Shown: piece by piece, positions 16,710 to 25,214 of the stretch
Numbering within the stretch: the stretch's first letter is position 1
How the letters are laid out: each line of letters opens with the position of its first letter
Assembly (NCBI GenBank): GCA_004565275.1
Contig: SDOX01000118.1
Span: 13,094 to 38,307, forward strand
DNA from: Nannochloropsis salina CCMP1776
Taxonomy: Eukaryota > Sar > Eustigmatophyceae > Eustigmatales > Monodopsidaceae
Reading direction: 5' to 3'
Length of the DNA stretch: 25,214 nucleotides
Notes under the pieces: model-generated
What the model was told of the DNA's origin: nothing
The model's database searches: none
Seen by the model: the letters and a program-made list of their open reading frames with translations, nothing else
Made by a program: the position numbers and the translations under genes

Positions 16710-18806
16710 ATGTTGCCAAGGACATGTGTGTTTCAAAATAAAACACATCGAGGTGTACGCTAGCCGGGCATACTTGTTCTTTGGGGGGTGTTATTCTTTT
16801 TTCGACTTGTCATGGAACTGGTTGTAAGAATTGCCTGCGGCTCGTTTCCTTTCGGTCGCTTATGTCTTTCTCTCGAAAGAAAGGCACCGTGATCGAGTTG
16901 TGTGCACGCATGACAGCATCATACGTATACAGACTGCGTATAAAGATCAAACGGCACACCGAACCGCATGGCAAAATAAATATGACATCAAATAGATAGG
17001 TTGCGTCTCTACAGTGTCCTGTGCACTTTTGTAACACACCACGTGGACATTATGTTGACACGCCTGCATATAAGAGTCTACCCAAAGAAACAAATGTAAA
17101 ATGTTTTCCAATCTCTCTTCCCCCCCATGTGGTCTTGCCGGAAAAGTTCTTATCTTCTTCAGATCAAAAGCTTTTCGATTCATCGATTTGCGGCACGTTT
17201 TTTTCTCCACACCGTTCATAGCGGCCACTCCCGTTCACAGGGCAGCGGATTGCGCTGCTACCGTGAAACCATCATAGTCTCTATCGTTCTGACAAATAAA
17301 AAAGAAAATTCGTAATCGACTCGAAGGCAAAAGGGATCGTCTGACAGATATATGAGCGATTGGAGATGTAAACTCCTCCTACAAGTTGTGTCTCCCAGCG
17401 ATGTGAAGGAAGAACATCGTTGATGCCTCATCTGCACGAAAGTACTAAGGACAGGGTGACATAGCCGGTGACCACACGATCAGCCCACTTCATGTCGCTC
17501 TCCCACCTCCCCGTGACATGGTGTAACAGAACTGATCCGATCAGTGGTGCAAAATAGGGCTCATGGGCGCCATACAATGCGGGTGATCACTCAACAACTT
17601 CGCTGTTTGATACGCTGCACATTAGTCCTTAGCCCCAACCCCCTGAACTCATATAACGCCGAGGACATGGAGTCATATCCCTGGACGACGGCAGCAACCG
17701 TGCCATGTGTGAGCCATGAGAAGACCCTACGCGAGAAGACATGCCACGTACCACCTACTCGAACGAGTACATGCCAAGCAGGAGAGGTGCCGAATGTGCC
17801 GAGAATCTTGAAGGTGTGCTAGGCTCATGCGTACTTCTCGTGCTTTCACCGAATATCGGCCGTATAAGACACAAAGCAACGGAAACACTCGCTAAGCATC
17901 CAGATTTGCAGCCAAACCTTGAAGACCCTGTCGCTTTTTCCATACACGACGGCATGCTGGCATGAAAAGCGCTGAGAAGATAGCGGTACAGGCGGATATT
18001 TCGCTCAGAGATAGAGGGACTCTCAGGTTCCGACCAGAGTGCATGTGCCGAGAGGAGAAAAGAACACGTACGCATGGTTTTCTCTAAGCTTATTTTTGCT
18101 TTTAACACACTGTTTGGACACTTGCTACTTCATTTGCCACTCGCACTACGACTACGATGACCAAATGGTTCCTGGCGTAGGTGAACCCTGGCAATGGGGC
18201 CACGGTCTTTTTCCTTGGCGGATTTGCCTTCGGCCGGGCAATGGAAAGAGTGTCTCTGGGAGGCTTTCGGCAAGTTCTCTTCCGAGAAAACCTTGACATG
18301 CTTTTCTCATACAGGTGGAGCATGTAACCAACACGCACGTGTTTCTCTGAAGCACTTTCTTCTCTGTGCGACAGGTGTGGGGCATATAGGCAATCTAATA
18401 TCCTACCCTAGGCGGATATCTCGCATCTCCAGCGTTTTTCACTTCTCCTCATCATATTGAGCGACATAGCAAAGCACTCGCTGCCTCGCCTGCCTCGATT
18501 TTTGATATGCAATGGCCCTCAACACTCGTTCGCACGCGTGCGCGGCCTTCCCTTTCTTTCGTGGGGGGGTTGCCGGCGTACCTTGTTAGATTTTGACATC
18601 CAATTCCCTACAAATGGCCACCATAATGCTTTTTATATGAAAGTAACCGTCGGGCACATTTTATGCGTGAGGTTGCAATGTCTCCTGGAGTGTACGTCCC
18701 AAAACTCAGGTCCTTTCCCCCCCGGTTACCCTGTACCTCAACACACGCACTCATCCCTCTGTATATTCACCTTTTCATTTTACAGAGACCTAACAAAGAT
18801 AAAAAA
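16710..18806. other. Interval between the SET gene and K3, no recognisable gene
   Basis: About 2.1 kb. Frames are short (under 120 codons) on both strands without recognised domains. Two 15-base copies of AGGCGGATATyTCGC lie at 17990 and 18410. A pyrimidine-rich stretch ending TTTTACAG at 18778-18785, just before the K3 ATG, could be a 5' UTR intron acceptor. Confidence 0.45.
16737..16742 (+). terminator. AATAAA polyadenylation signal of the SET gene
   Basis: A canonical AATAAA lies 28 bases after the stop codon. It sits in the loop and 3' arm of an imperfect stem (ATGTGTGTTT / AAAACACAT). The short distance to the stop is plausible for a compact algal genome. Confidence 0.45.
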
Positions 18807-21054
18807 ATGCACGCCACGCACACCCACCACTTTTTCCGGCGTGACGAGGACGGTATGGTCCGTTCCCCGGTGAAGCGTGTGGATGGTGTCAGCCTGCAAG
18901 GACACCTCCATGCCTTGAACAATGAAGGTTTCCATGAGGATGTAAATCGCACAACCAGACACATACAATGCGCGTCAAACCTTGTCGAAGCCTTGAAGAC
19001 GACAAAGAAGAGCAGGAGAAGTGGCCGTACCCCCCGTAAGACCGATGAAGGCCTCACCATCGGCAGCAGCAATAACTTCGACAGGAGGGAAGGGAGCACA
19101 GGGATCAACGCACGTCCTAGCTTTCATTGCAATGACAATAACGCGCCTCGGCGTCCAGCGCTCCCACCGATCGACCTCCGCTTCCACAACCACCGCGACG
19201 TCAGCCAGCTCGTCGGCATTGGCACCTCTTCCCCTCCCTCCCCCTCCTCCTCCACTACCACCTCGTCCGCTACCTCCCCTTCCCATGCCTGCCTGTCCGC
19301 CTGCGCCTTCCTCACCAAAGCCAACGACTCGCAGTTACCCTTCCTCTCCGCGCCCCCTCCCTTCCCCCGGACCTGCCACTGCCCTGCCTCTGCCTCCCTG
19401 GCCCGACCGAGCATTCCCCAAACGAGAAGGAGCCCAAGCCGCCTGCCCGACACCTACACAGGCAAGCTCGCCACCATCCACAACGTGCACAACAACGATC
19501 CCACCGCCGGGAGCGTCCAAAGTACCTCCTTGCCTCGCATTGCTCCCCTCTCCTTCACCCCTCCCCCGCCACCCTTCAGCAATTTCTATCCTGGACGCAC
19601 ACTCCAATTCTCTGCCTCCCTCCGCTCCTACCGCCTTCTCCACGGCGTCGGTGGCCTCGATCATTGCAAGCCTCAAACCCACGTGATGGCCGCCCAGGCA
19701 CTGTCCTCGACCGCCGCCTCCCCCAAGGTCGCCGTCAAGATAGTCCAGCAAGCCTGGATCCAACGACATGCCTCCCCGTCCCCGCCCTTCTCTCCCCTCG
19801 CCGCGCCCTTCCTACCCAGTATCTGCAGGCCGGTGGGTGAGCTGGAGGCGCTGCGACTTCTCAGCTACAGCTCCGCTCACCCCAACGTGATGCCCGTGCT
19901 TGACATCGAACAGGACAAGGTACGCCTTGCCCTCTTTTCCTCCTATCCGCCCTCCCTCCCTCCCTCCCTCCCTCCCTCTCTTTTCTCTTCCCTCTGTCCC
20001 CCCATGTCTCTTGTAGCTTGCCTCTATGGAGTAAAAAAGTCGCAACTCCGAGCAAACAAGCCACCCTGGGTGTTGGTTTCCCGATTGTACGTCTCGCCCC
20101 GCCCTTACGCAGTCTCGTCCTGCTCCTCTTCCCCTCCTCTTCCCACCACAGGACAACCTATACTTGGTCTTCCCCTACGCAGGGGGAGGGGAGCTCTTCG
20201 AGACGGTTTCGGCCCATCCCCAGGGTCTCCCGGAATCAACGGCCCAACGGTTTTTCAAGGAAATATGTAACGGTTTGGCGCATTTGAAAAGGCACAATTT
20301 GAGCCACGGAGACGTGAGTTTGGAAAACGTGATGCTCTATGATCCCGAGGAAGGAGAGAGGGGAGGAGGGAGGGAGGGAGGGAGGGAGCGAGGGATGGGA
20401 AGGAGTACAATGGGGATTTCGTTTGGACATGAGGATTCGGCGGAGGGGGAGGAAGAAGAGGAGGAAGCGCCCGAAGGAGGCTTAGACAGGCTCCACTGTC
20501 GCCTGATCGACTTGGAAATGGCCCGCTACGTGCCTCCCTCCTCCTGCCCTTCCTCTCCTTCCTCCTACTTCCCCATGGGCGGAAAGTCCAGTTACACTGC
20601 GCCCGAGGCATTCTACAACCGCCCGTCTTCCCCCTACCCCCTGGACCCGTATGCCTGCGACATTTGGGCCTTGGGTATTTGTCTCTACATGCTCTGCACC
20701 GGCCGGCCGCTGTACCAAGGTCCTGAGGACGACGCTTTCCTCCTTCTGGCGTCGGGAGGGGCGCCGGGGCTCCTGAGCCATTACGAGGATGCGTACGGGT
20801 TGACTTTGCCGCGCTCGGTCCACAAGCTCTTGGCTGGCATGCTCTGCCCCGAAGGAGACCAGCGGATGACGCTGGAGGAGGTGATGAGGTGGAAGTGGGT
20901 GCAGGCGGGAGGGAGGGAGGAGGAGGAGGAGGAGGAGGAGTCCTCGGCCGGCCGTTGGTCCCCAGCAACAACAGTGGAGGACGAGGGGGAGGAAGGGGAG
21001 GAAGGGGAAGAAGGTGTGCGGTGCGAGGCATTGCCTATCTTGGTCTTCCCGTGA
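18807..21054 (+). CDS. Atypical protein kinase K3 (HGDVSLEN/DLE family), two exons
   Basis: Model: exon 1 18807-19919, phase-0 intron 19920-20151 (GTACGC to CACCACAG), exon 2 20152-21054; 671 residues. The first ATG follows an A-rich leader. A Ser/Pro/Thr-rich region of roughly 270 residues precedes the kinase domain: RSYRLLHGV in the glycine-loop position, KVAVK (lysine codon 19737-19739), PVGEL, YLVFPYAGGGELFE, HGDVSLENV (from 20305), DLEMAR (from 20509), SYTAPE, CDIWALGICLYML and GRPLYQGPED. The catalytic residues match K1 and K2: Asp and Asn kept, HRD changed to HGD, DFG to DLE. Between the catalytic loop and DLE is an insert of about 50 residues, partly from a GGGA repeat. The beta-3 to alpha-C linker is about 14 residues longer than in K1 and K2. 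The tail is acidic with GRWSP, as in K2. The intron lies at the hinge, unlike K1 and K2. Confidence 0.85.
19920..20151 (+). other. Phase-0 intron in K3 at the kinase hinge
   Basis: The donor GTACGC follows DIEQDK, and the acceptor CACCACAG precedes DNLYLVFPY. Splicing changes the frame and restores the hinge that K1 and K2 read continuously, so it is required. It holds a (CCCT)n run at 19951-19978. Confidence 0.85.
20361..20390 (+). repeat. (GGGA)n repeat inside the K3 coding sequence
   Basis: Tandem GGGA/GGAG encodes a Gly/Arg/Glu-rich loop between the catalytic loop and DLE. The repeat unit is not a multiple of three, so a single-unit length change would shift the frame. Confidence 0.8.
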
Positions 21055-21761
21055 CATGGAGACCAGGCGGGAGGGCGTCTAAGGAGTGAGAGGAAAGGGG
21101 GGAAAGCGACTGCTGGACTAGAGGGACCTGTAGGCTTAGGCCAGAAGTAATTCCTGGGTGGATGTATGACTGATTCGTGCCATGGACGGGAATGCAGACA
21201 AACAATAGACAAGATTCCGAGTGAAAAAAGTGCAATAGATGAAGGCCAGCGTAGAACGACGCCGAAAAAGTGTTTCCGACATAGATGTAAATTTAGCGTG
21301 ATTAGATGTGTTGGCGAACTCAATATTTAGATTGTCTGATACTGTGTTTGATGGCGATGTATTCCGGCGACAGCTGGCAACTACACTAACGGGAGCAAAC
21401 GGAGGCGTATTACAGAGAAGAAAGAAAGGGATCAGGCGGGGTCGGAATGGAAGGAAGCTTGTAAGATACGTAGCAAGCAGAGCGATCGACCGGACGGGGG
21501 GAGTGGATGCAGTCCTCCCTGTGGAACAAAGAAAAAAAGTAAAAGGCAGCACGTTGCCTTTGAAAAATTGATATGGCAATTCTTTTCTTGGGCCGTTACA
21601 AGACCCACGCCCTTGTAAGATGCAGGGACGTGCCTCTCTGTGCTCAAGGTTTTTCCCCCTGCCCCTGATCAAGTCACCAATGGCTTATTTAGATGCTCAA
21701 ATGCTATGTACATGCTGCACGCTCCACGGACAAGCCCTTCCCGCACCACGACTTTGCGTGA
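21055..21761. other. Interval between the convergent K3 and phosphatase genes
   Basis: About 0.7 kb holding both 3' ends. A plus-strand frame at 21308-21571 (87 codons, Arg/Lys-rich) has no recognised similarity. I see no RNA gene or repeat. Confidence 0.45.
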
Positions 21762-23551
21762 TCATCCGCTCTTCTCCTGGCCTGTCCAGTGCCCCTCCCC
21801 AGCCTCTACCCCGGCCTCTTTCCGCTCCTCCGCTCCCAACAGGCGGCGCCGGACCAGCTGGAGCTGAGCGCGCAATTGAAACAAGTCGCCCAAAAACGGA
21901 CGGACGTCGTCCAAGGGGGCTAAGCGCCGGTCGATCAACTCACCCACTGCCTCCAGGGTTCGATCCTCGACGTCGTCGTAAAAGGAGGGGACGAGGATGC
22001 CGTTCTCGGGCTGAGGCACGAAGGACAAGGGGTTGTTATCCACCAGCACCACCCGGGACAAATCCGCCTTCCCCAAGCCCGCTTGAATCCTCCTTAAGTC
22101 CTTCAGATACGTGCCGTGCACATGCCGACAGGCGGGTCGGTAGAAGCGGCCGTCCAACAGGGAACCGGTGGGGTCTAACCGGTCCAACACTGGTCGGGCA
22201 TAGGTCTCTGTGGCCGCTGTGAACACAAAGACGTTGTACTCGTCGCTCAAGCGCTGCAGGAAGGCCTCTACACCGGGCCGGAGGTTAACTGGAAGGAGGG
22301 AGGGAGGTAGGAGGCGAAGGAGGGAGGGAAGGAGGGAAGGAGGGAGGGTCAAACACCGGCTTTTATCGTCTCAAGCGACTGAGAGGGTGGCGCGCGAATA
22401 AGACGCGATGACCGTCTTTTCAACGCCGCACGACTGCTCAGCTTATTCAACAGCATTCGTGCCGCTTCCGACAAGGCAAGGGAGAGACATTCCCCCCGTC
22501 ATCCCACGTCTGCAACTTTCCGAAAAAATACGGAGAAAAAGACCGAATGCCCCCCCTACAGAAACACCTGAACGCCTCCCCCCCACCAGCGGGCCTTTCT
22601 AATCACGTTTCACCCACCTCGCACCCGCTCTCCCTCCTCCAACTCCAGCCAAAAATAATCCACACTCCGGTGGCGAACGTCTCCCAAGGCCTCCCCTATA
22701 TCCGCCTGGTGCTGGTAGTGGAAAGACTCCGAGTCACCGTTGGGGAGAAGTTGATGGGCCAGCTCCCGGCCCCGTTCGTCCCGCATGTCCTCCTCGAAAC
22801 GGCTGTGGAGCAGGCATTCGTCCATGTCCTGCAGGGAGGGAAGGGGGGAGGGAGGGCGGGAGGGAGGGCGGGAGGGGCGCAGGGAGGGAGGGAGGGAGGA
22901 GAAAGGAAGGGAGGGACACGGGAGGAAGGGAGTGGAACGTCGGTGAAAGGGAGGAGGCGGGGGTTAAAAAGTGGTTCTGGAGGAAAGCAAGGGTTCTGGA
23001 GGTACCCATCGTCTCCGATATCTCCCCTTGAACCCAATACAAGCCGTCACAAACACAGAGATAAAAAGGTACACCCAGAAAGGCGACGAGAGAGAGAGAA
23101 AGATCCGGTATGCACCGGACGCACGGAATGCGCAGGCCTTGATTTCCCCTCTCCAAAGGCCTACCAGCACCACCGTCAACTTCTCTCGCTTCCTGTAGAC
23201 GGAAAATTTCCGTCCCTGCCCCTGCATCCACTTGGCATCGCCGTGTCTGCTACCACACACAAGTGACCGCCCACCGTGTCGAGCCGTGCCCGTGCGCGAG
23301 GCCTCCGGGGCCGGCGGTTGTTTTCCTGTCCTGTTAACCAGGCTGCTACGTCCGGCCTTCCCGGCCTTCGTCATGCCACTCCCGTAGCCAAAGCTTTGAG
23401 CGTGGAACGAGCGACTCCACTTGCTGAAAACGACCCCCGACAGGTCGCGCGAGGCAACTGCCTTCCCAAGTGCAGCTCTTCTGGTGCTTGCCATCCCTTG
23501 CCCCGGCCGGCCCACCATGCCCACCGCACATAGGGCGAGACGTGAATGCAT
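21762..23551 (-). CDS. FCP1/SCP-like HAD phosphatase, probably organelle-targeted, three exons
   Basis: Model: exon 1 23551-23165, intron 23164-22829 (GTAGGC to CTGCAG, phase 0), exon 2 22828-22618, intron 22617-22289 (GTGGGT to TTCCAG, phase 1), exon 3 22288-21762; 374 residues, with total length a multiple of three. The exon 1/2 junction creates KLTVVLDMDECLLHS (HAD motif I, DxDx), and the exon 2/3 junction gives RVRVNLRPGVEAFL, both as the family requires. Motif II is VFTAATETYA, then YLKDL with the conserved Lys, and VVLVDNNPLSF (motif IV). The family removes phosphate from Ser/Thr, for example in the RNA polymerase II CTD, or serves as Tim50 in mitochondrial import. The N-terminus (from the Met of MASTRRAALGKAV to SRSFHAQSFGYG) is rich in Arg, Ser and Ala with no acidic run, like a mitochondrial presequence. 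It lacks a transmembrane segment, so it is not a classic Tim50. The substrate is unknown. Confidence 0.88.
22289..22617 (-). other. Phase-1 intron 2 of the phosphatase gene
   Basis: The split Val codon (G plus TT) joins VR to NLRPGV. CCCT repeats on the sense strand (22291-22348 as GGGA on the plus strand) lie beside the acceptor. Confidence 0.85.
22829..23164 (-). other. Phase-0 intron 1 of the phosphatase gene
   Basis: The donor GTAGGC follows KLTVVL and the acceptor CCTGCAG precedes DMDEC. The plus strand shows GGGAGGG repeats at 22831-22920, so the sense strand has CCCT repeats next to the acceptor. Confidence 0.85.
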
Positions 23552-24178
23552 GACTGCGGCTGGCTACAGAAAAGTTTAAACCTTCCCTTGTGGTTGCCTG
23601 TGAGGTCGAGTGTACGGTTTAGCGGAATATCATAGAACAGATCTGCGACCATCGCGTGCAGGAAACCCTCAAAACCGGGAGGAACAACTCGGAACGATGT
23701 ATATCGAGTGGCAGTAAGGAAGCAAGAAATCGTCGGATTTTCCATCTGGTGCATTTATGAAGAGTTTTGAGCCATGTTCCGGGGTAAAAAGAGGTCAGCG
23801 GTGATATGCCGCGACCAAAGGGCAACGTCTCTTGATCCAGGGCCACTCTATGTCCGCGGGAGGGACTCGTCGGGGAATATTTTTGACGCTCGACCAAGAC
23901 TTTGGGTACGGGAGGCAACAAAAAAAGCGACTAGCGGGCGGCGTTCGCGCCAAAACGGAGGGCACCCCGCCCTATGGCCACATCGAAGGGCGGGCAGTAA
24001 CACCTTGGACCCCAAAATGTGAGTGCGCGTATGTATTTGTGTTGTAATTGCACGTTGCCTGCACGTCGTGGAGGTGTGTGTCCAAAATGCCTTTTAATAA
24101 TCACGATAGAGATGCCCCCAAAACGAAGCAACGCATGCGTCATTCCTTCCCTTTTATGCCTGCAGCTGGTATAGACGG
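23552..24178. promoter_or_regulatory. Divergent promoter interval between the phosphatase and ABCG genes
   Basis: It is 627 bases with no recognised gene. Short frames on both strands do not resemble proteins I know. I see no convincing TATA element. A pyrimidine-rich stretch ending CTGCAG at about 24147-24165 precedes the ABCG ATG and might be a 5' acceptor. Confidence 0.4.
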
Positions 24179-25214
24179 ATGTCAAATGACAGAACTCGCC
24201 CACAATTCTTAAAACAGCTAGGGCAGGACATGAATAGAGCGCCCTTTGAAGGGGACGGCAGGCAGGAGGGTGGAATATCTGGTAATGTGCGGCGTCATGA
24301 AAAAGATCAAGGAGGGGCCGGTCGAAGCCCGGCTCGAGCCCCCGGCCTACGGCACCAGCACCCCCCTCCTCAAATACCAGAGGCGCACGCATCGCAACAA
24401 GAGCAGGAGGACATTCCATTCCTATCACCAGAAAGCGGGGACTCCGACTGTCAGGCGCAGGGTTCGGGGGCAGAAGAACGGGAGGAGGACCCTGATGAGG
24501 AGGACGAAGGAGCTGCGGTTCGTATCACGGTGAGTGTGACAGATGCCGAATCCTATGGAGCTGGGTAGTAAGTATTACGAAAGATTATCCATGGGGAGTA
24601 GGTGCCAAGAAAGATAAGCGTGTTACCTCAACATGGACGGGTGCGTGATAGGCCCCTCCTTCCTTTTATCACACTGCCGCACTCCTCCTCGTTTGTCGCT
24701 CCTGCCTTTTTTAAAAACCATCGCCCCCTTACCTCCTTTGCCTTCCTCCGTGCGCCCTTCACTCTGTAGGTCACCGCGGACAATGTGTCCTACTTTCTTC
24801 CTCCCCGCCGCCCTTCCCTTTCCTCCTGCCTCCCTGCTTTCCTCCTCCCTCCCTCCCACCGGACCCGAAGGTCAGTGCCCGGGAAGCGACAGCTCACGGG
24901 CAAGGCGCTGCTGCAGAACGTAACGTTCCAAGTCACTCCTGGGCGCCTGACCTACATCATGGGTCCGTCTGGGGCGGGTAAAAGCACTTTATTGAACCTG
25001 CTGGCTCGTCGGTTGACGCGGGGGTCGTTGGGGGGGGAGGTCCGGTATAACGGTAAGGATGAAAAGGAGGGAGGAGATGGGTGGTCGAAGGAGGATGAAT
25101 CCTTTCGGAGTAGGTATCAGAGGGGAGGGGAGATGCAGTATGATACGAGGGGGAGGGAGGAGGAGGAAGGGGAGGGAGGAAATTGTGTGTGGTGTGGGGG
25201 GAGGGAGGGAGGGA
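24179..25214 (+). CDS. ABCG-type ABC transporter, N-terminal part (gene runs off the right edge)
   Basis: Model: exon 1 24179-24529, phase-0 intron 24530-24769 (GTGAGT to CTGTAG), exon 2 from 24770. The acidic N-terminus (EEREEDPDEEDEG) leads over the splice to RITVTADNVSYF, then KALLQNVTFQVTPGRLTYIM and the Walker A motif GPSGAGKSTLLNLLARR (about 24963-25013), then GGEVRYNG. The order LLxNVxFxVxPG, Walker A, GxVxxNG is that of ABCG (white/PDR) transporters, where the nucleotide-binding domain precedes the membrane segments, so an exported lipid or small molecule is likely. Between VSYF and VPGKRQ lies a Pro/Ser-rich CCCT-encoded stretch that keeps the frame; it could be a loop or a second intron. 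After YNG the frame stays open to the edge, but GTAAGG at 25053 could also be a donor. The start ATG is the first in this frame. Another frame (MKKIKEG to YGTSTPLL, about 24295-24375) could hold the true first exon. Confidence 0.8.
24801..24860 (+). repeat. CCCT/CCTCC-rich tract in the ABCG gene
   Basis: Pyrimidine-rich sense strand like the introns of the other genes here, but in frame with the flanking coding sequence. It encodes a Pro/Ser/Leu-rich run between VSYF and VPGKRQ, and may be an unrecognised small intron. Confidence 0.5.

Noticed and set aside
17990-18424. Two 15-base copies of AGGCGGATATyTCGC, 420 bases apart
   Set aside because: Too short, only two copies, and no structure or flanking duplication; chance is adequate.
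18975-19769. Gly/Ala-rich minus-strand frames over K3 exon 1
   Set aside because: They are the complement of Ser/Pro-rich coding sequence, with no domain.
21945-21985. GGTTCGATCC-like sequence resembling a tRNA T-loop
   Set aside because: It lies within the phosphatase exon in a conserved coding frame, and no acceptor stem, D-arm or anticodon arm is seen around it.
1-25214. CRISPR arrays, prokaryotic operons, insertion sequences, or retroelement remains
   Set aside because: No regularly spaced repeats, no reverse transcriptase, integrase or capsid-like motifs and no long terminal repeats were seen. Simple CCCT/GGGA repeats account for the repetitive look.

Overview
The window looks like nuclear DNA of a stramenopile alga, most like the eustigmatophytes (Nannochloropsis/Microchloropsis type). 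The basis is about half GC, short spliceosomal introns with CCCT-repeat pyrimidine tracts on the sense strand, eukaryotic gene families (WD40, SET, CCCH/Nudix, CTD phosphatase, ABCG), low-complexity Glu/Gly/Ser stretches inside genes, and gene-poor intervals of 0.5-3.4 kb. The genus is an inference; the eukaryotic nature is clear.

Layout, left to right: a partial WD-repeat gene (WRAP73/WDR8-like) on the minus strand runs off the left edge. It is divergent from K1 (2910-4988, plus), the first of three related atypical protein kinases. After a 3.4 kb interval without recognisable genes comes K2 (8399-11293, minus), convergent with K1. Next is a minus-strand gene joining four CCCH-type zinc fingers to a Nudix domain (12942-14228). 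It is divergent from a plus-strand histone-lysine-methyltransferase-like SET gene (about 14788-16709). K3 follows (18807-21054, plus). It is convergent with a three-exon FCP1/SCP-like HAD phosphatase gene (21762-23551, minus) whose N-terminus resembles a mitochondrial presequence. The start of an ABCG-type ABC transporter gene (24179 onward, plus) runs off the right edge.

The most notable feature is the kinase trio. K1, K2 and K3 all carry HGDVSLENV in place of the usual HRDLKxxN loop, DLEMAR in place of DFG, a degenerate glycine loop and a shared (H/R)PLYxxPED segment after helix F. They have diverged in intron position, insert loops and tails. They look like a locally dispersed, lineage-restricted family of non-RD kinases. 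Nothing shows that the neighbouring genes form one pathway; the strands alternate and each gene probably has its own promoter.

Gene models were built by hand from reading frame, splice-site phase and motif continuity. The models for the three kinases, the Nudix gene and the phosphatase are internally consistent in phase. The SET gene's 5' half, the WDR8-like gene's first exon and the ABCG start remain uncertain.
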